Assembly: GCA_017937765.1 (NCBI GenBank)
Contig: JAGBCY010000013.1
Span: forward strand, 21,033-85,032
DNA from: Alistipes sp.
Lineage (GTDB): Bacteria; Bacteroidota; Bacteroidia; Bacteroidales; Rikenellaceae
DNA: 64,000 nt
Direction: 5' to 3'
This document shows positions 50,739 to 58,392 of this stretch, piece after piece. Under the pieces are notes generated by a model. The model was not told where the DNA came from. It ran no database searches and worked only from the letters and a program-made list of their open reading frames with translations. How positions within the stretch are numbered: position 1 is the stretch's first letter; each line of letters begins with the position of its first letter. A program made the position numbers and the translations under genes.

Positions 50739-51608
50739 CTATTTGTGTCCCTCCTGACGATACTGCTTGGGCGAGAGGCCCGTGGCGCGCTTGAAATACT
50801 TGCCGAAGAAGGATTGGTTCGGGAAGTTGAGCGAAGAGGCTACCTGCTGAATGGTCATATCCGAGGACTGGAGCATAGCGCGTGCCTCGAGTATCACGTG
50901 GCTCTCGATCCACTCGCCTGCCGAGCGGCCCGTATTCTCCTTGACCAGCTTCGAGAGGTACTTGGGCGTGATGCAGAGCTTGTCGGCATAGAAGCCTATG
51001 AGTCGCTCCTCGCGGTAGTGCTCCTCGACAAGCGATAGGAAGCGGTCAACGATGCTGTTCTTTGATGTCGCCGCCGCCGTGTCGCGCTGCTTAAACTGAT
51101 ATACGCCACCGTAGTAGAACACTCGGATGAGGTTCTCGATGACCTGCAAACGGAAGGGATTCTCCTCGTTCGAGGCAGCCTTGTAGAGTATAGCGTAGAA
51201 GATGCGTATGGCCGTTAGTTTGTCGCTGTCAATTGCGCTTAACGGGTTGTTATACATCAACATATACTGCTGTTGCCAGCCCGGGAGGTTGAGCATATCA
51301 ACGAATCGACGCGAGAGGCTGATGGCATATCCCTCGATGTTGGTACTGCACTCGAGGGGTTCGATTATCTGCCCCGGGAGTAGCGAGATAAGCATAGGTC
51401 CTTCGACCTCATACTCCTCGAGGTTTACCTTCAGGCGGCAGTGTCCCGCGGTGCAGATGGCGATCACGGCATTTGTCAACTTCTTGGGCTCGTGGAGTGT
51501 GTATGTGCCCTTGCGAGTCCGAAATGGGAAGAGGGCCAAGTCGTCGCCGATGCTCACGCCGTCGTTGTTGAGGGCGTCGATGTTCAAAGGATTCATAAAC
51601 TCTTTCAT
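50739..51608 (-). CDS. AraC-family transcriptional regulator
   Basis: The 289-residue protein has an N-terminal cupin-like sensing region (residues about 20-115, IAICTAGHCRLKVNLEEYEV) and a C-terminal AraC double helix-turn-helix at about 185-285. The first HTH is YADKLCITPKYLSKLVKENTG and the second MTIQQVASSLNFPNQSFFGKYFK, closed by GLSPKQYRQE. It binds DNA as a transcription factor; ligand and targets are not readable. It is divergent from murA across 270 bases and convergent with the lipoprotein operon. A promoter with TTACTTTG lies about 45 bases upstream. Confidence 0.92.
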   Translation of the reverse strand: MKEFMNPLNIDALNNDGVSIGDDLALFPFRTRKGTYTLHEPKKLTNAVIAICTAGHCRLKVNLEEYEVEGPMLISLLPGQIIEPLECSTNIEGYAISLSRRFVDMLNLPGWQQQYMLMYNNPLSAIDSDKLTAIRIFYAILYKAASNEENPFRLQVIENLIRVFYYGGVYQFKQRDTAAATSKNSIVDRFLSLVEEHYREERLIGFYADKLCITPKYLSKLVKENTGRSAGEWIESHVILEARAMLQSSDMTIQQVASSLNFPNQSFFGKYFKRATGLSPKQYRQEGHK

Positions 51609-51650
51609 ATCTATATCTTTTAAGTTTTATCCGCTTTGCTAAGGATAACG

Positions 51651-51862
51651 CAAAGTAACAAAAACTATTTTGTTTGACAATCGCACTTTCGACTAATAGA
51701 ACAACATAAATGTGCGATAAGTCTAAAAAATAATGTATATATCTACTAAAAGGGTAATATCATAAACTAAACGTGGTATGGTTATATGGTAGAAAATGGG
51801 GCAGATGTTGAAAACTTATTTGGGGATAATTTGTTGTTGTTACTGAATTTTTCTTACCTTTG
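51651..51862. promoter_or_regulatory. Intergenic region with divergent araC-type and murA promoters
   Basis: Minus strand: TTG (51680-51678), 19-base spacer, TTACTTTG (51658-51651) for the AraC gene. Plus strand: TTG (51831-51833), 21-base spacer, TACCTTTG (51855-51862) for murA, with a start near 51869 and a very short leader. The AT-rich stretch between them holds no ORF I can support. Confidence 0.7.
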
Positions 51863-51878
51863 GTAAAAATTTTAGCGT

Positions 51879-53189
51879 ATGGCAAAGTTTATTGTAGAGG
51901 GTGGTCATCGCCTCAAGGGCGAAATCATACCCCAGGGCGCGAAGAACGAGGCCCTTCAGATTATATGTGCTACGTTGCTCACGTCGGAGCGCGTGGTGTT
52001 ACACAATGTGCCTATCATTGCAGATGTTATGCAGCTCTTGGAGTTGATGTCGAAGATGGGTGTCAAGGTCGAGCGTCTCTCGGATGACGACTTCGCAATT
52101 CAGGCCGACGAGATAGATCTCGATTATCTGCGCACGGCCGACTATCACAAGCGTTGCCGCCGTCTGCGTGGCTCGGTGATGATGATCGGTCCGCTGTTGG
52201 CACGCTTTGGCGTGGGCTTTATGCCTAAGCCCGGTGGCGATAAGATCGGCCGCCGTAGATTGGACACACACTTCCTCGGCTTCCAGAAGCTCGGCGCGAA
52301 CTTCAACTTCGACCTTAGCGACGAGTTTTATACGGTCGAGGCTGAGAAGCTCAAGGGCACCTATATGCTCCTCGACGAGGCCTCGGTGACGGGCACGGCA
52401 AACATCGTTATGGCGGCAGTCTTGGCCGAGGGACGTACGACGATATATAATGCGGCGTGTGAGCCCTACTTGCAGCAGCTATGCAAGATGCTCAACCGTA
52501 TGGGAGCAAAGATTTCGGGCATCGCCTCGAACCTGCTTACCATCGACGGCGTGGAGTCGTTGGGTGGCACGGAGCACACGATGCTCCCGGATATGATTGA
52601 GGTGGGTAGCTTTATCGGTATGGCGGCGATGACACGCTCGGAGCTTACGATTAAGAACGTGTCGTACGATAACTTGGGTATTATCCCTCAGCAGTTTGCA
52701 CGTATGGGCATACGCTTCGAGCAACGCGGCGATGATATCTATATCCCGGCGCAGGAGAATTACAGCATCGAGAGCTTCATCGACGGCTCGATTATGACCA
52801 TCGCCGATGCTCCGTGGCCAGGCCTCACGCCTGACCTGCTGTCGATATTCCTTGTGGTTGCTACGCAGGCAAAGGGCTCGGTGCTCATCCATCAGAAGAT
52901 GTTTGAGAGCCGTCTGTTCTTTGTCGATAAGCTCATAGATATGGGTGCGCAGATTATTCTGTGCGATCCGCACCGTGCCACGGTCATCGGCCACGACCAC
53001 CAGCATCCGTTGCGCGCTGCGAATATGACGTCGCCCGATATCCGTGCGGGTGTTGCTCTGCTTATCGCAGCTATGAGTGCCGAGGGTACGAGCACGATTC
53101 AGAACGTCGAGCAGATCGACCGCGGCTATCGCGATATAGATAAGCGACTTAACGCCCTCGGCGCAAAGATTATCCGCTTGGAGGAGTAG
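51879..53189 (+). CDS. murA: UDP-N-acetylglucosamine 1-carboxyvinyltransferase with Cys-to-Asp active site
   Basis: The 436-residue enzyme transfers enolpyruvate from PEP to UDP-GlcNAc, the first committed step of peptidoglycan synthesis. It opens with FIVEGGHRLKGEIIPQGAKNEAL, including the conserved Lys-Asn pair. The loop that in E. coli reads PGGCTIGARP (Cys115) here reads PGGDKIGRRR, so the fosfomycin-reactive cysteine is aspartate (D121 by count). Asp at this position is known in naturally fosfomycin-resistant MurA enzymes. The rest is full length, ending LGAKIIRLEE. Its last codons form part of an 82-bp tandem repeat that continues downstream. Confidence 0.95.
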   Translation: MAKFIVEGGHRLKGEIIPQGAKNEALQIICATLLTSERVVLHNVPIIADVMQLLELMSKMGVKVERLSDDDFAIQADEIDLDYLRTADYHKRCRRLRGSVMMIGPLLARFGVGFMPKPGGDKIGRRRLDTHFLGFQKLGANFNFDLSDEFYTVEAEKLKGTYMLLDEASVTGTANIVMAAVLAEGRTTIYNAACEPYLQQLCKMLNRMGAKISGIASNLLTIDGVESLGGTEHTMLPDMIEVGSFIGMAAMTRSELTIKNVSYDNLGIIPQQFARMGIRFEQRGDDIYIPAQENYSIESFIDGSIMTIADAPWPGLTPDLLSIFLVVATQAKGSVLIHQKMFESRLFFVDKLIDMGAQIILCDPHRATVIGHDHQHPLRAANMTSPDIRAGVALLIAAMSAEGTSTIQNVEQIDRGYRDIDKRLNALGAKIIRLEE

Positions 53190-53484
53190 GGCGCAAAATA
53201 AGGTCCTGCTGATCAGCAAGCCGATGTAATCGGCTTGGGTGAGGATGGCAGCACGCCGCTTGGAGGAGTAGGGCGCAAAATAGGACCTTGCTGATTAGCA
53301 CGCCGATGCAATCGGCTTGGGTGAGGATGGCAGCACGCCGCTTGGAGGAGTAGGGCGCAAAATAGGACCTTGCTGATCAGCACGCCGATGTAATCGGCTT
53401 GGGTGAGGATGGCAGCACGCCGCTTGGAGGAGTAGGGTGCAAAATAGGACCTTGCTGATCAGCACGCCGATGTAATCAGCTTGA
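53177..53484 (+). repeat. 82-bp tandem repeat, about 3.75 copies, starting inside murA
   Basis: CTTGGAGGAGTAGGG occurs at 53177, 53259, 53341 and 53423, exactly 82 bases apart. The first copy includes the last murA codons (Leu-Glu-Glu-stop), so each later copy carries a copy of the gene's end. Each unit holds the palindrome TGCTGATCAGCA or a one-base variant and a small hairpin (GCCGAT/ATCGGC); neither is followed by a T-run. Copies differ by a few bases, and the last is truncated at about 53484. Confidence 0.92.
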
Positions 53485-53523
53485 AATGAATTAGATAAGT
53501 AATAAGATAACCGTAGTCTAAAA

Positions 53524-54093
53524 ATGTTTTTAGAAAATAATAAGCATAAGGGGTGGATTGAGGTGATATGTGGCTCGATGTTTTCGGGCAAGACCGAGGA
53601 GTTGATCCGCCGTATGAAGAGGGCGCAGTTTGCCAACCTTAAGGTTGAGATCTTTAAGCCGTCGATAGATGTGAGATACTCGGAGGAGGAGGTTGTGTCG
53701 CACGATGCGAATGCAATCCTCTCTACCCCCGTGGAGTCGGCGCAGAATATATTGTTGATGGCCTCGGACGTTGATGTTGTCGGTATCGACGAGGCGCAGT
53801 TCTTCGACGATGGCATCGTCGATGTGTGCCGTAAGCTGGCCGACAGCGGTATTAGGGTCATCGTCGCGGGCCTCGATATGGATTATATGGGTGTGCCGTT
53901 TGGTCCTATGCCTGCGCTTATGGCCACGGCGGAGTACGTCACTAAGGTCCACGCTATATGCGTGCGCTGTGGCGACCTCGCGCACCACTCACACCGCCTG
54001 ACCGAGGATGATAAGCAGGTGCTCTTGGGTGCTCACGATACATACCAGCCCATCTGTCGCCACTGTTTTAATGAACTAAGAGCCAAGAAGTAG
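53524..54093 (+). CDS. tdk: Thymidine kinase (type II)
   Basis: The 189-residue enzyme phosphorylates thymidine for salvage. The P-loop is [16 protein letters not shown] (about 16-31), the DEAQFFDD segment supplies the catalytic glutamate region, and the lasso/zinc motif is CVRCGD with CRHC near the C-terminus (two Cys pairs). Length is typical. It starts about 40 bases after the 82-bp repeat array, with no clear promoter, and is followed 3 bases later by tsaC, suggesting a tdk-tsaC-thioesterase operon. Confidence 0.96.
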   Translation: MFLENNKHKGWIEVICGSMFSGKTEELIRRMKRAQFANLKVEIFKPSIDVRYSEEEVVSHDANAILSTPVESAQNILLMASDVDVVGIDEAQFFDDGIVDVCRKLADSGIRVIVAGLDMDYMGVPFGPMPALMATAEYVTKVHAICVRCGDLAHHSHRLTEDDKQVLLGAHDTYQPICRHCFNELRAKK

Positions 54094-54096
54094 AGT

Positions 54097-54660
54097 ATGC
54101 AGAGGGCTGTTGATGAGTGTGTTAAGGTGTTGCGCGAGGGGGGTATTATACTCTATCCTACCGACACGGTGTGGGGTATCGGTTGCGATGCCACGAACGA
54201 GGAGGCTGTGCAGCGTGTCTACGCGCTGAAGCGTAGCGAGGATAAACACTCGATGCTGTGCTTGTGCCGCGATGCCGATATGGTTGTGCGTTATGTTAAC
54301 CGCGCGCCGGGCATAGCTTTTGAGGTTATGGAGATGTCGGATAAGCCGCTCACGGTGATACTCCCGGGTGCCGTGGGTGTGGCTCCGAGCCTTATCCCCG
54401 AGACTAAGACCTTGGGTGTGCGTGTCCCGAATCACGAGTTCTGCCAGGCTCTGCTGCGTAAGTTTGGCAAACCTATTGTCTCTACGTCGGCAAATATCTC
54501 GGGCGAGCCTGCGGCAAAGCGATTGAGGGATGTCGACGAGGTGATCCTAAAGGGCGTTGATTATGTCGTGCACCCGCGTTTTGAGGGTAAGCCCACGCTT
54601 AAGCCGAGCTCGATTATAGCCTTCGGCGAGGGTGGCGAGGTTGAAATTATAAGGAGTTGA
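54097..54660 (+). CDS. tsaC: L-threonylcarbamoyladenylate synthase (TsaC/YrdC type)
   Basis: The 187-residue single-domain enzyme makes threonylcarbamoyl-AMP from threonine, bicarbonate and ATP, the first step in t6A37 modification of ANN-decoding tRNAs. The YrdC features are GIILYPTDTVWGIGCDATN, the KRSEDKHSM segment (the KR and K of the substrate site), PLTVILPG and the SANISGEPA motif. It has no C-terminal Sua5 domain, so it is of the short TsaC class. The start lies 3 bases after the tdk stop, and the thioesterase follows 4 bases after its own stop. Confidence 0.93.
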   Translation: MQRAVDECVKVLREGGIILYPTDTVWGIGCDATNEEAVQRVYALKRSEDKHSMLCLCRDADMVVRYVNRAPGIAFEVMEMSDKPLTVILPGAVGVAPSLIPETKTLGVRVPNHEFCQALLRKFGKPIVSTSANISGEPAAKRLRDVDEVILKGVDYVVHPRFEGKPTLKPSSIIAFGEGGEVEIIRS

Positions 54661-54664
54661 TGAT

Positions 54665-55072
54665 ATGGCAAAGGAGTTAAGAACACCGGTGCAGAAGCGA
54701 TTTTCGGATGTCGATTCGTTTATGCACGTGAATAACATTTGGCAGCAGAGTTATTTCGATATGGGCAAGACCGAGTTCTATCAGCGGGTCTTGGGCATCA
54801 CGGGCGTCTTTGATAAGCTGAGGATTATCACCGCATCGACGCACACGGACTATCTTGGTCAGGTGCGCCTTCAGGATGATATCGAGGTTGTTACGAGTGT
54901 GTCGCGCGTGGGCACTAAGAGTATGACGCTGCACCAGCGCATTATGTCGGGCGATAGGTGCCTCACGGAGAGCACGTCGGTGATGGTGGCCTTCGACTTC
55001 GAGCTCCAGCAGACGGTGCCAATACCGGATGAGTGGAGGTGTAAACTTGCGGCGTACTTCATCCACTCGTAG
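54665..55072 (+). CDS. Hotdog-fold acyl-CoA thioesterase (4HBT family)
   Basis: The 135-residue protein has the 4-hydroxybenzoyl-CoA thioesterase pattern: KRFSDVDSFMHVNNIWQQSYF near residues 12-32 with the catalytic-region aspartate and the HVNN turn, then the long helix and strands to AFDFELQQ. Members form tetramers and cleave acyl-CoA or acyl-ACP thioesters; the acyl group is not predictable. It is the last gene before a terminator at 55103-55130 and probably shares the tdk transcript. Confidence 0.85.
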   Translation: MAKELRTPVQKRFSDVDSFMHVNNIWQQSYFDMGKTEFYQRVLGITGVFDKLRIITASTHTDYLGQVRLQDDIEVVTSVSRVGTKSMTLHQRIMSGDRCLTESTSVMVAFDFELQQTVPIPDEWRCKLAAYFIHS

Positions 55073-55102
55073 CCGCAAATAGGCCGTTCGTACAGGAATT
55101 TA

Positions 55103-55137
55103 GACCGTCGGGTAAATTAACGCGACGGTCTTTCTTG
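55103..55137 (+). terminator. Terminator of the tdk-tsaC-thioesterase unit
   Basis: GACCGTCG at 55103-55110 pairs perfectly with CGACGGTC at 55123-55130, followed by TTTCTTGTTG. The T-run overlaps the -33 box of the next promoter. Confidence 0.75.
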
Positions 55138-55297
55138 TTGTCGGATATTTTCAGTAACTTTGCAAGGCTATGCGCGCGTGAGTGCGCGACGTAGGCCCGG
55201 GGTGCTGGCTCGGCGGATGAGTGATTCTGAAAGGTTGAGAACGGCGACATAGCCCCGTAAAGCGGACGATTGACAAACTAAATAAAAGACTACGCAG
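55135..55297 (+). promoter_or_regulatory. Promoter and structured leader of the second amylase gene
   Basis: TTG at 55135-55137, a 17-base spacer and TAACTTTG at 55155-55162 give a start near 55168 and a leader of about 130 bases. The leader has a CGCGC/GCGCG hairpin near 55171-55188 and a possible long-range CGGGG/CCCCG pairing around 55198-55257. No known riboswitch signature was recognised. Confidence 0.6.
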
Positions 55298-58195
55298 ATG
55301 AAAAAGTTACGTTTCTTGCTTGTGGCACTCGTTGCCACTCTCGCGCTCGGATGTGGCGATGATGGAGGTCTCGTACTTCCTCCCAACACACCCCCTGCCG
55401 TTATCCCCGGAGGCCCCTCGGAGTTCCCGTTGATCTCGACAGACCCGGCGTTTGTTACCGAGTCGATGACTGAGGATGTCACGATTATCCTCAATACCGC
55501 CGGTACGGCAGCCGATGGCTTCTCAGGTGAGCTCTATGCCCACACAGGTGTGCTCACGTCGGAGAGTACGACTACGGGCGACTGGAAGTATGTGAAGTCG
55601 GAGTGGGGTGAAAATATCCCCGAGTGTAAGCTCGAGTCGCAGGGCGATAACATCTGGCACTATGTGATCAAGGGTGGCCCTCGTGCCTTCTATGGCGTGC
55701 CTGAGGGTGAGACCATAACTCATCTGGCGTTCGTATTCCGCTCGGCCGACAGTATGATCGAGGTTAAGGACAACGGCGCAGATATCTTCGTGGAGCTCGC
55801 CACGGAGGGTATGTCGGTAAAGTTCCTCACGCCGAAGAATGGCCAGATCCTCACCGTGGGCGAGGAGTGCAGCGTGCAGGTGCAGCAGCAGGAGGCTACG
55901 AAGGTTACGCTCTACAAGAACGACGAGGTTGTGGCCGAGAGCGGTAGCGCGTTGATTACCTACGACTTTGTGCCCGAGGAGCCCGCCGATGTAGTGTTCA
56001 AGGCTGTGGCTACGGATGGTACCGACACCATCGAGGAGACGGTCTCTGTGGCTATCTTGGCAGCCACCCAGGAGGCTGAGCGTCCCGCAGGCGTTGTCGA
56101 TGGCGTAAACATCGACGGCACGTCGGCAACGTTCGTGCTCTACGCTCCGGGTAAGTCGTCGGTTGTGTTGCTCGGCGACTTCAACAACTACACACCCTCG
56201 AACGAGTATCTTATGAAGCGCGATGGCGACTACTTCTGGGCTACGGTGTCGAACCTCGAAATGGGTACGGAGTATGGCTACCAGTTCTTGGTGGATGGTG
56301 TTGTGAAGGTGGGCGACCCCTACGCAACGAAGATCCTCGACCCGTGGAACGATAAGTGGATCGACGCCTCGGTATATCCCGACCTTAAGCCCTATCCCTC
56401 GCAGTACACGTCGGATATCGTTTCGGTATTCCAGCTCGACAAGCCCGAGTACGCTTGGACAGTCACCGACTTCGACCGTCCTAAGGAGAATTCGTTGGCT
56501 ATCTACGAGCTCCTCATCCGCGACTTTAGCGAGGAGGGCTCTATCGACGCCGTGACAGCTAAGCTCGACTACCTCGAGACCCTCGGCGTTAACGCCATCG
56601 AGCTGATGCCTATTCAGGAGTTCGACGGCAACGACTCGTGGGGCTATAACCCCTGCTTCTACTTCGCTGCCGATAAGGCATACGGTACGGAGGAGGCATA
56701 CAAGAGATTTATCGACGAGTGCCACAAGCGCGGTATCGCCGTGATCCTCGACGTTGTGTTCAACCACGCCACGGGCCAGTTCCCCTGGGCTAAGATGTGG
56801 TGGGATTCGGGTGCCAATAAGACATCTTCGGATAACCCCTTCTTCAACGTCGATGCTCCCCATAATTGGAGCGTATTCCACGACTTCAAGCACCTCTATC
56901 CCAAGACTCGCGAGTACTTCAAGGATGTGTTGAAGTATTGGTTGGAGGAGTACAAGGTCGATGGTTTCCGTTTCGACCTCACCAAGGGCTTCGTACAGAA
57001 GCCGGGCGACTATGATGCTGGTGGTTACTCTTCGGAGCGTATCACCATCCTCTCGGACTACGCTATGGCTATCCGCGAGGTTGAGCAGGATGCCTACATT
57101 ATATTTGAGCACTTCTGCGACCAGCGCGAAGAGGAGGAGCTCTACACAAAAGTAGGTGCACTCTGCTGGAGCAACAACGCTATGGGCGGCTATGGCGAGA
57201 CCGTTATGGGCTGGTATGACGATGGCAAGGTGGATGGCTTCTGGGGTCTTATGGGTGACTTCAAGAGCAATAACTGGACTACGGATATCGCCTTTGTTGA
57301 GCAGGATGGTTTCTTGGTTGCCGAGGATGTTGTCTTTGCCGATGCAAATAAGGAGGGCTGCGTATTCAAGGTGCGCAAGAACCGCAACTGGGAGACGTCG
57401 TACGGCGTTGCCGATGATAAGAAACTCTATGAGCTTGGTGTAGTCATCTCGCTTAATGGTGGTAAGAACGTGCTTGTGAATGCCGAGGTAGGTGTCAAGT
57501 ATGACTTCTACTTCCAGCCCGAGACTATGAAGATCTACGTTATGCCCGATGGTGCGAAGCCTTCGGCAGCAGCATTGCGTAGCGCAGCGACACGTGCCGG
57601 CAGCCAGTCGAACTTCTCGGACATCAAGCGCGGCCGCGTGAATAACATCGAGACCCACGACGAGGAGCGTATCGCTTATAAGGCCGTCACCAACGGTCAG
57701 ACCTACGTCAAGGATGACTGGGCAGTGCTCTCGAAGCGTTTACAGGCAATCTATGCCTTCCACTTCCTCTCGCCCTATCCCAAGATGATGTGGCAGTTCG
57801 GCGAGCTCGGCTACGACTATTCGATCGACTATAACGACCGCACGGGCCGTAAGCCTGTCCGATGGGACTACTACGACGATGCAAACCGCCGTGCGTTGTA
57901 CGACGCTATGTCGAAGATTATCTCGTGGCGTACGGCCAACGAGGACTACTACGGAGGTGATAACTTTAAGATGGATACGTGGGCCGTTAACGATGTCAAT
58001 ATGGACGGCAAGACGCTCGTTATGGATAGGGTTATCGTGGTTGCCAATTTCACGGAAGAGGAGTCTACGACTACCGTCGAGGTGTCGACTCCGGGCCAGT
58101 GGAAGAACCTCCTCTCGGGCGAGAGTGTAACGCTCGGCTCGACCTACGATGTGACGCTCGGTGGTAGCGACTACATTGTTCTTGTACGCGACTAA
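55298..58195 (+). CDS. Surface alpha-amylase lipoprotein (GH13) with an inserted carbohydrate-binding-type domain
   Basis: The 965-residue protein has a lipobox LALGC (Cys 19). It contains one starch-binding-type domain (about 45-165, GDWKYVK to FYGVPEGE), an Ig-like domain (170-255), an E-set/CBM48-like domain (265-345) and the GH13 barrel. Catalytic residues by alignment are D560 (GFRFDL), E604 (IIFEHF) and D788 (ETHDEE). Between E604 and D788 lies an insertion of about 130 residues (646-760), absent from the amylase at 39407. It begins GFWGLMGDFKSNNWTTDIAF and looks like a SusE/SusF-type binding domain. The lipoprotein would degrade starch-like glucans at the surface. Confidence 0.92.
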   Translation: MKKLRFLLVALVATLALGCGDDGGLVLPPNTPPAVIPGGPSEFPLISTDPAFVTESMTEDVTIILNTAGTAADGFSGELYAHTGVLTSESTTTGDWKYVKSEWGENIPECKLESQGDNIWHYVIKGGPRAFYGVPEGETITHLAFVFRSADSMIEVKDNGADIFVELATEGMSVKFLTPKNGQILTVGEECSVQVQQQEATKVTLYKNDEVVAESGSALITYDFVPEEPADVVFKAVATDGTDTIEETVSVAILAATQEAERPAGVVDGVNIDGTSATFVLYAPGKSSVVLLGDFNNYTPSNEYLMKRDGDYFWATVSNLEMGTEYGYQFLVDGVVKVGDPYATKILDPWNDKWIDASVYPDLKPYPSQYTSDIVSVFQLDKPEYAWTVTDFDRPKENSLAIYELLIRDFSEEGSIDAVTAKLDYLETLGVNAIELMPIQEFDGNDSWGYNPCFYFAADKAYGTEEAYKRFIDECHKRGIAVILDVVFNHATGQFPWAKMWWDSGANKTSSDNPFFNVDAPHNWSVFHDFKHLYPKTREYFKDVLKYWLEEYKVDGFRFDLTKGFVQKPGDYDAGGYSSERITILSDYAMAIREVEQDAYIIFEHFCDQREEEELYTKVGALCWSNNAMGGYGETVMGWYDDGKVDGFWGLMGDFKSNNWTTDIAFVEQDGFLVAEDVVFADANKEGCVFKVRKNRNWETSYGVADDKKLYELGVVISLNGGKNVLVNAEVGVKYDFYFQPETMKIYVMPDGAKPSAAALRSAATRAGSQSNFSDIKRGRVNNIETHDEERIAYKAVTNGQTYVKDDWAVLSKRLQAIYAFHFLSPYPKMMWQFGELGYDYSIDYNDRTGRKPVRWDYYDDANRRALYDAMSKIISWRTANEDYYGGDNFKMDTWAVNDVNMDGKTLVMDRVIVVANFTEEESTTTVEVSTPGQWKNLLSGESVTLGSTYDVTLGGSDYIVLVRD

Positions 58196-58221
58196 TCATA
58201 GTATTATAGGTGTTTTTTGTG

Positions 58222-58262
58222 GCGGTCCCGCGTGGTGAAAACTGCGCGGGATTGCTTTTTTA
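58222..58262 (+). terminator. Terminator of the second amylase gene
   Basis: The 11-base arms 58222-58232 and 58245-58255 pair with two G-T wobbles and are followed by seven T. Confidence 0.8.
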
Positions 58263-58281
58263 TAACTTTCTTGACGAAATA

Positions 58282-58313
58282 TTTGGAATTTCGGAAAATA
58301 AATGTTATATTTG
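58282..58313 (+). promoter_or_regulatory. Promoter of the biotin-dependent carboxyltransferase gene
   Basis: TTTG at 58282-58285, a 20-base spacer and TATATTTG at 58306-58313 match the consensus. The leader is about 75 bases. Confidence 0.8.
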
Positions 58314-58392
58314 TTATTCGAATAACAGCGAAGTGCGCTGTGCGAAAATGAACAACTTAAAATTAAACTACATAAAACCTTAAAAGAAAGCT

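Noticed and set aside
53177-53484. CRISPR array
   Set aside because: The repeats are contiguous 82-bp units with no unique spacers and begin inside murA, so this is a tandem duplication.
55190-55262. Thiamine pyrophosphate riboswitch before the second amylase
   Set aside because: A GGGGTGC-like start and a GAGAAC segment are present, but the conserved CTGAGA and the ACCTGATCTGGATAATGCCAGCG-type core are missing, and the downstream gene is unrelated to thiamine.
55523-57658. A 711-codon minus-strand frame opposite the second amylase
   Set aside because: It is antisense to a complete GH13 gene, has no start context or known domain, and is explained by codon usage.
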